The position numbers were made by a program, and so were the translations under genes. From Cyclotella cryptica (Eukaryota > Bacillariophyta > Thalassiosirophyceae > Thalassiosirales > Thalassiosiraceae), in assembly GCA_013187285.1 (NCBI GenBank), contig JABMIG010000133.1, positions 124,001 through 188,000 on the forward strand: 64,000 nt of DNA. The letters run 5' to 3'. The notes below the pieces were generated by a model. It had not been told where the DNA came from, made no database searches, and worked only from the letters and a program-made list of their open reading frames with translations. This document shows positions 61,808 through 64,000 of this stretch, piece by piece. The number at the start of each line of letters is the position of its first letter. The stretch's first letter is position 1.

Positions 61808-62393
61808 CTGTCTTCGATTGTGTTGGTGTTACTTGTGTTGTTTGCCAAGTGTGATGTTGTCGGTTGGTTATCTGAGCGAGGAGAGAGTATTGTACAATAC
61901 AATACCATGCAATGCATCACGATGTGATGATGTTGTGTCATTGCTTTGTGATATGGCGCGCCAATCTGACATTTATGATAAAGAATATACCTACGTGCGC
62001 ACTTAAAAAAATACAACTCCAAAGAAGGTAATTCCAATTTAATATTACTGAGTTACCACTTCGATTTTACATAGAGAGAACAAGATCTGAAGAGCAGTGA
62101 GGGGATCCAGGAGTATTCCAAGATTGGGTGGTATGGTATGTTCCCAACACAATAATATGGTATGGTACACCACCATCGGCACATTATCACAAGCCTCACG
62201 CCACTGTTCTCAGTTGCTATCATAAGCATTATTTGTCCCCACATCTCTAGTGTCCCAAACTAGTACCCTCTTCCAGTGAGTTTCTAGCAAGTGTCTTAAA
62301 CATGGTGGTGATTTCTTTACCGCGGGTAATTTTACTGCGATTCTGGTTGTTGCTTGTAGCAGACTGATACACCTGACATTGCCTTATCTTGAG
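61808..62393. promoter_or_regulatory. Likely shared upstream region of two divergent genes
   Basis: The coiled-coil gene reads left and the gene at 62394 reads right from this interval of about 0.6 kb. It probably holds both promoters and the missing first exon of the left gene. I see no defined motif. Confidence 0.35.
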
Positions 62394-63333
62394 ATGAGCA
62401 AGTGCGAGAGGATCGGACCAGAAGAGGTGGTACTGATTCGAAAATTGTTGTTCGAGTCAGGGAAAATTAATGTGGATTGGATGGTCAAGGAGAATGTTTT
62501 GAAAACAAAAGCAATACATCCGAAGCTTGCGTCACTCCACGACGAGCACTACTTCATTTTGGTTAAACGAGCTGCTTGCGATTTTCATTTGGACTTGTGG
62601 GGAAGCCGAAATATTGAATCGGTTGAGGTTAGAATTTAGTTTACTTGCATTCTAACATCGCTTCATTCTTCTCATTAATTTTGTTTTGACACTGATAGCC
62701 GTCACATCTGGCCGCTAACATTGCGAAGACCACGACGCCCTTAGCAACCGACGTAGCAAAAAAAAAACTGCGAGCTCATCCGCTGCTTCTATAACCGGTC
62801 CCTCGTCTTCTACCATGGATTTTTGTCTCGTTCTCCACCCACCTATTCGTGGCACCGTGTGGGATGATGAACATGGAAACATGCGCTCGCACCAATTTGT
62901 GCATATGATTTGTGGGACAGACAATGTCCTGAATCCGATCGTGAATGAGAAAGGGTCAATGGTGACATTCACCGTGAAGATGAGCGCTACGTGGAATAAT
63001 GTTGATGCGCTACTCCGCCATCCACTCCTTGTACCGAGCCCTGACTCTGATCCAAAGAAAGTTGCGCTAAAGAAGAAAGTGGATGCTCTCATTCATACGA
63101 GGGGAAACATCTACATGAGTGTGGATGTTCCCTTGGAAGGGTCTGGTTGGACTTGGACGAACTCGAACGTCAGCGGTCATCCTCCCGTTATGCTGTTTGC
63201 CGTCAAAAATCCAAATAAACGAGTGAAGGCGCGCACCACGGTTGTCATGTTAGATGTCATGAAAAAGCCTAAAAATATGACACATTTCCAACGTCTCAAA
63301 AGTACTGCTGAAGACAATTTTGTCATTGGGTAA
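62394..63333 (+). CDS. Two-exon protein of unknown function, frame break at a poly-A run
   Basis: Exon 1 62394-62627 (MSKCERIGPEEVVLIRKLL..., ends phase 0 at GTTAGA). Exon 2 starts at 62699 after GATAG and reads PSHLAANIAKTTTPLATDVA up to a run of ten A at 62758-62767. Past this run the open frame is shifted by one: KKTASSSAASITGPSSST, then MDFCLVLHPPIRG to the stop at 63331-63333. An eleventh A would make it continuous, so either the run is mis-sequenced or the gene is broken. The C-terminal part (about 170 residues) contains RGNIYMSVDVPLEGSGW. No family recognised. Confidence 0.5.
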
Positions 63334-63576
63334 ACGAAGGACCCTTCAGCTGGATCGACTGATGAGTTATGAATGCTTTTATTTGATTCAGAAAATACTC
63401 CATGTTGGAGACATTCGACCCCCCAACTTCATAAAATAGAACTACCAATAGCAACTCATTGTTAGTTTAGCACAAGACAATAACCTATTGTGACAAATTT
63501 TAGGCCAGATTGACGAGCTTGTTAAAAAAATCTGATCCCAACGAGATCTGTCCCTTTAATTCAAAATCAAAGAACA

Positions 63577-64000
63577 TTATTTGGCTTTCCACTTGAAGCC
63601 AACCTTCTCCAACTTATCAATTTTTTCCTGACCAAGATTTTTCACGTCCTTCTTCTTGTAATATTTTCGTTGCTCGGCCACCCACCTGCCAAGCTTTGTA
63701 TTGCGCGGAACATCACAGTGATTGTTTTCCTGTCGAAACTCAAGTAGCATTCCATACTTGTCATTCCAGTTTTCCTCGCGAGGTTTTTTAATAGCCCATT
63801 CAAACCCAAGTGAATTGAGTTGGTCCACCAAATCCTTCATCAAACACTTACAGCTACTGGGGTCCCTGCAGTACCGCTTGTAATCTTCACGGAGATTGTT
63901 GACGTAACGGCCAAGGTTTTGTTGCCGCTGAGGGACTCTGCAGTGTCCGTTCTTCTCCTTGAATGCAATCAACGCCTCGATGTTTGTTTTCTTCCTTTCG
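63577..64000 (-). CDS. HA domain protein, inverted copy, partial at window edge
   Basis: The minus-strand frame ending at 63577 runs off the window. The visible part of about 140 residues has the same two HA repeats as the gene at 58698, with 9 changes in 131 residues (for example L to R, H to C, S to N). Nucleotide similarity covers 59054-59478 and ends at the stop codon, so the duplication boundary on that side is at the gene's 3' end. Tail-to-tail orientation with the first copy. Confidence 0.75.
   Translation of the reverse strand, partial: ERKKTNIEALIAFKEKNGHCRVPQRQQNLGRYVNNLREDYKRYCRDPSSCKCLMKDLVDQLNSLGFEWAIKKPREENWNDKYGMLLEFRQENNHCDVPRNTKLGRWVAEQRKYYKKKDVKNLGQEKIDKLEKVGFKWKAK

Overview
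The window looks like nuclear DNA of a eukaryotic alga, most likely a diatom or related stramenopile. The evidence is short GT-AG introns, a complex I subunit of the plant/alga NDUFB10 type, helicase-associated (HA) repeat proteins of the kind abundant in diatoms, and very heavy transposon load. No rRNA, tRNA or bacterial-type operon was seen. Assignment to a genus is not possible from the sequence alone.

Layout. 163-676: a two-exon NDUFB10-like gene. 3199-13107: a very large (27 exons, about 2,580 codons) chromatin remodeller of the CHD/SNF2 class carrying chromodomains, an HMG box, three bromodomains, a PHD finger, a PDZ-like domain, a SNF2 ATPase and a CXXC finger. 13312-16497: a pogo/Tigger DNA transposon with a smaller inverted-repeat element inside it. 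16976-21463: a recent (roughly 0.6 % diverged) truncated direct duplicate of the middle of the CHD gene (exons 11 to 25). The full-length copy has a one-base frameshift in exon 19 that the truncated copy lacks. 21464-25082: no gene seen.

25083-38241: an old Ty3/Gypsy-type LTR retroelement (A) into which a second, younger LTR element (B, 30989-37668) has inserted with a perfect 5-bp target duplication; B itself holds a mariner-type MITE. 39429-46075: a nearly whole 6.6-kb Mutator-like element (MULE) with 50-bp terminal inverted repeats and a perfect 8-bp target duplication. It carries two minus-strand genes and unusual repeated exon/intron modules marked by a GTTATATATATAAC palindrome.

46084-58100 holds a series of short inverted-repeat elements (47030, 48957, 53409, 56776), a 31-bp-period hairpin array (54256-54652), a 30-bp tandem repeat (57820-58010), a long DUF7869-like gene split by one in-frame stop (50271-53129) and a small putative secreted protein gene. 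58698-64000 is a gene cluster: an HA-repeat protein, a convergent four-exon coiled-coil protein gene, a divergent two-exon gene of unknown function, and, at the window edge, an inverted near-copy of the HA gene.

The host genes are unrelated in pathway: respiration (NDUFB10), chromatin (CHD) and unknown. What ties the window together is its history of repeated insertion and duplication. I found no clear new defence or metabolic system. The strongest unusual signals are the CHD domain architecture with its recent partial duplication, the MULE exon/intron modules, and the periodic hairpin array.
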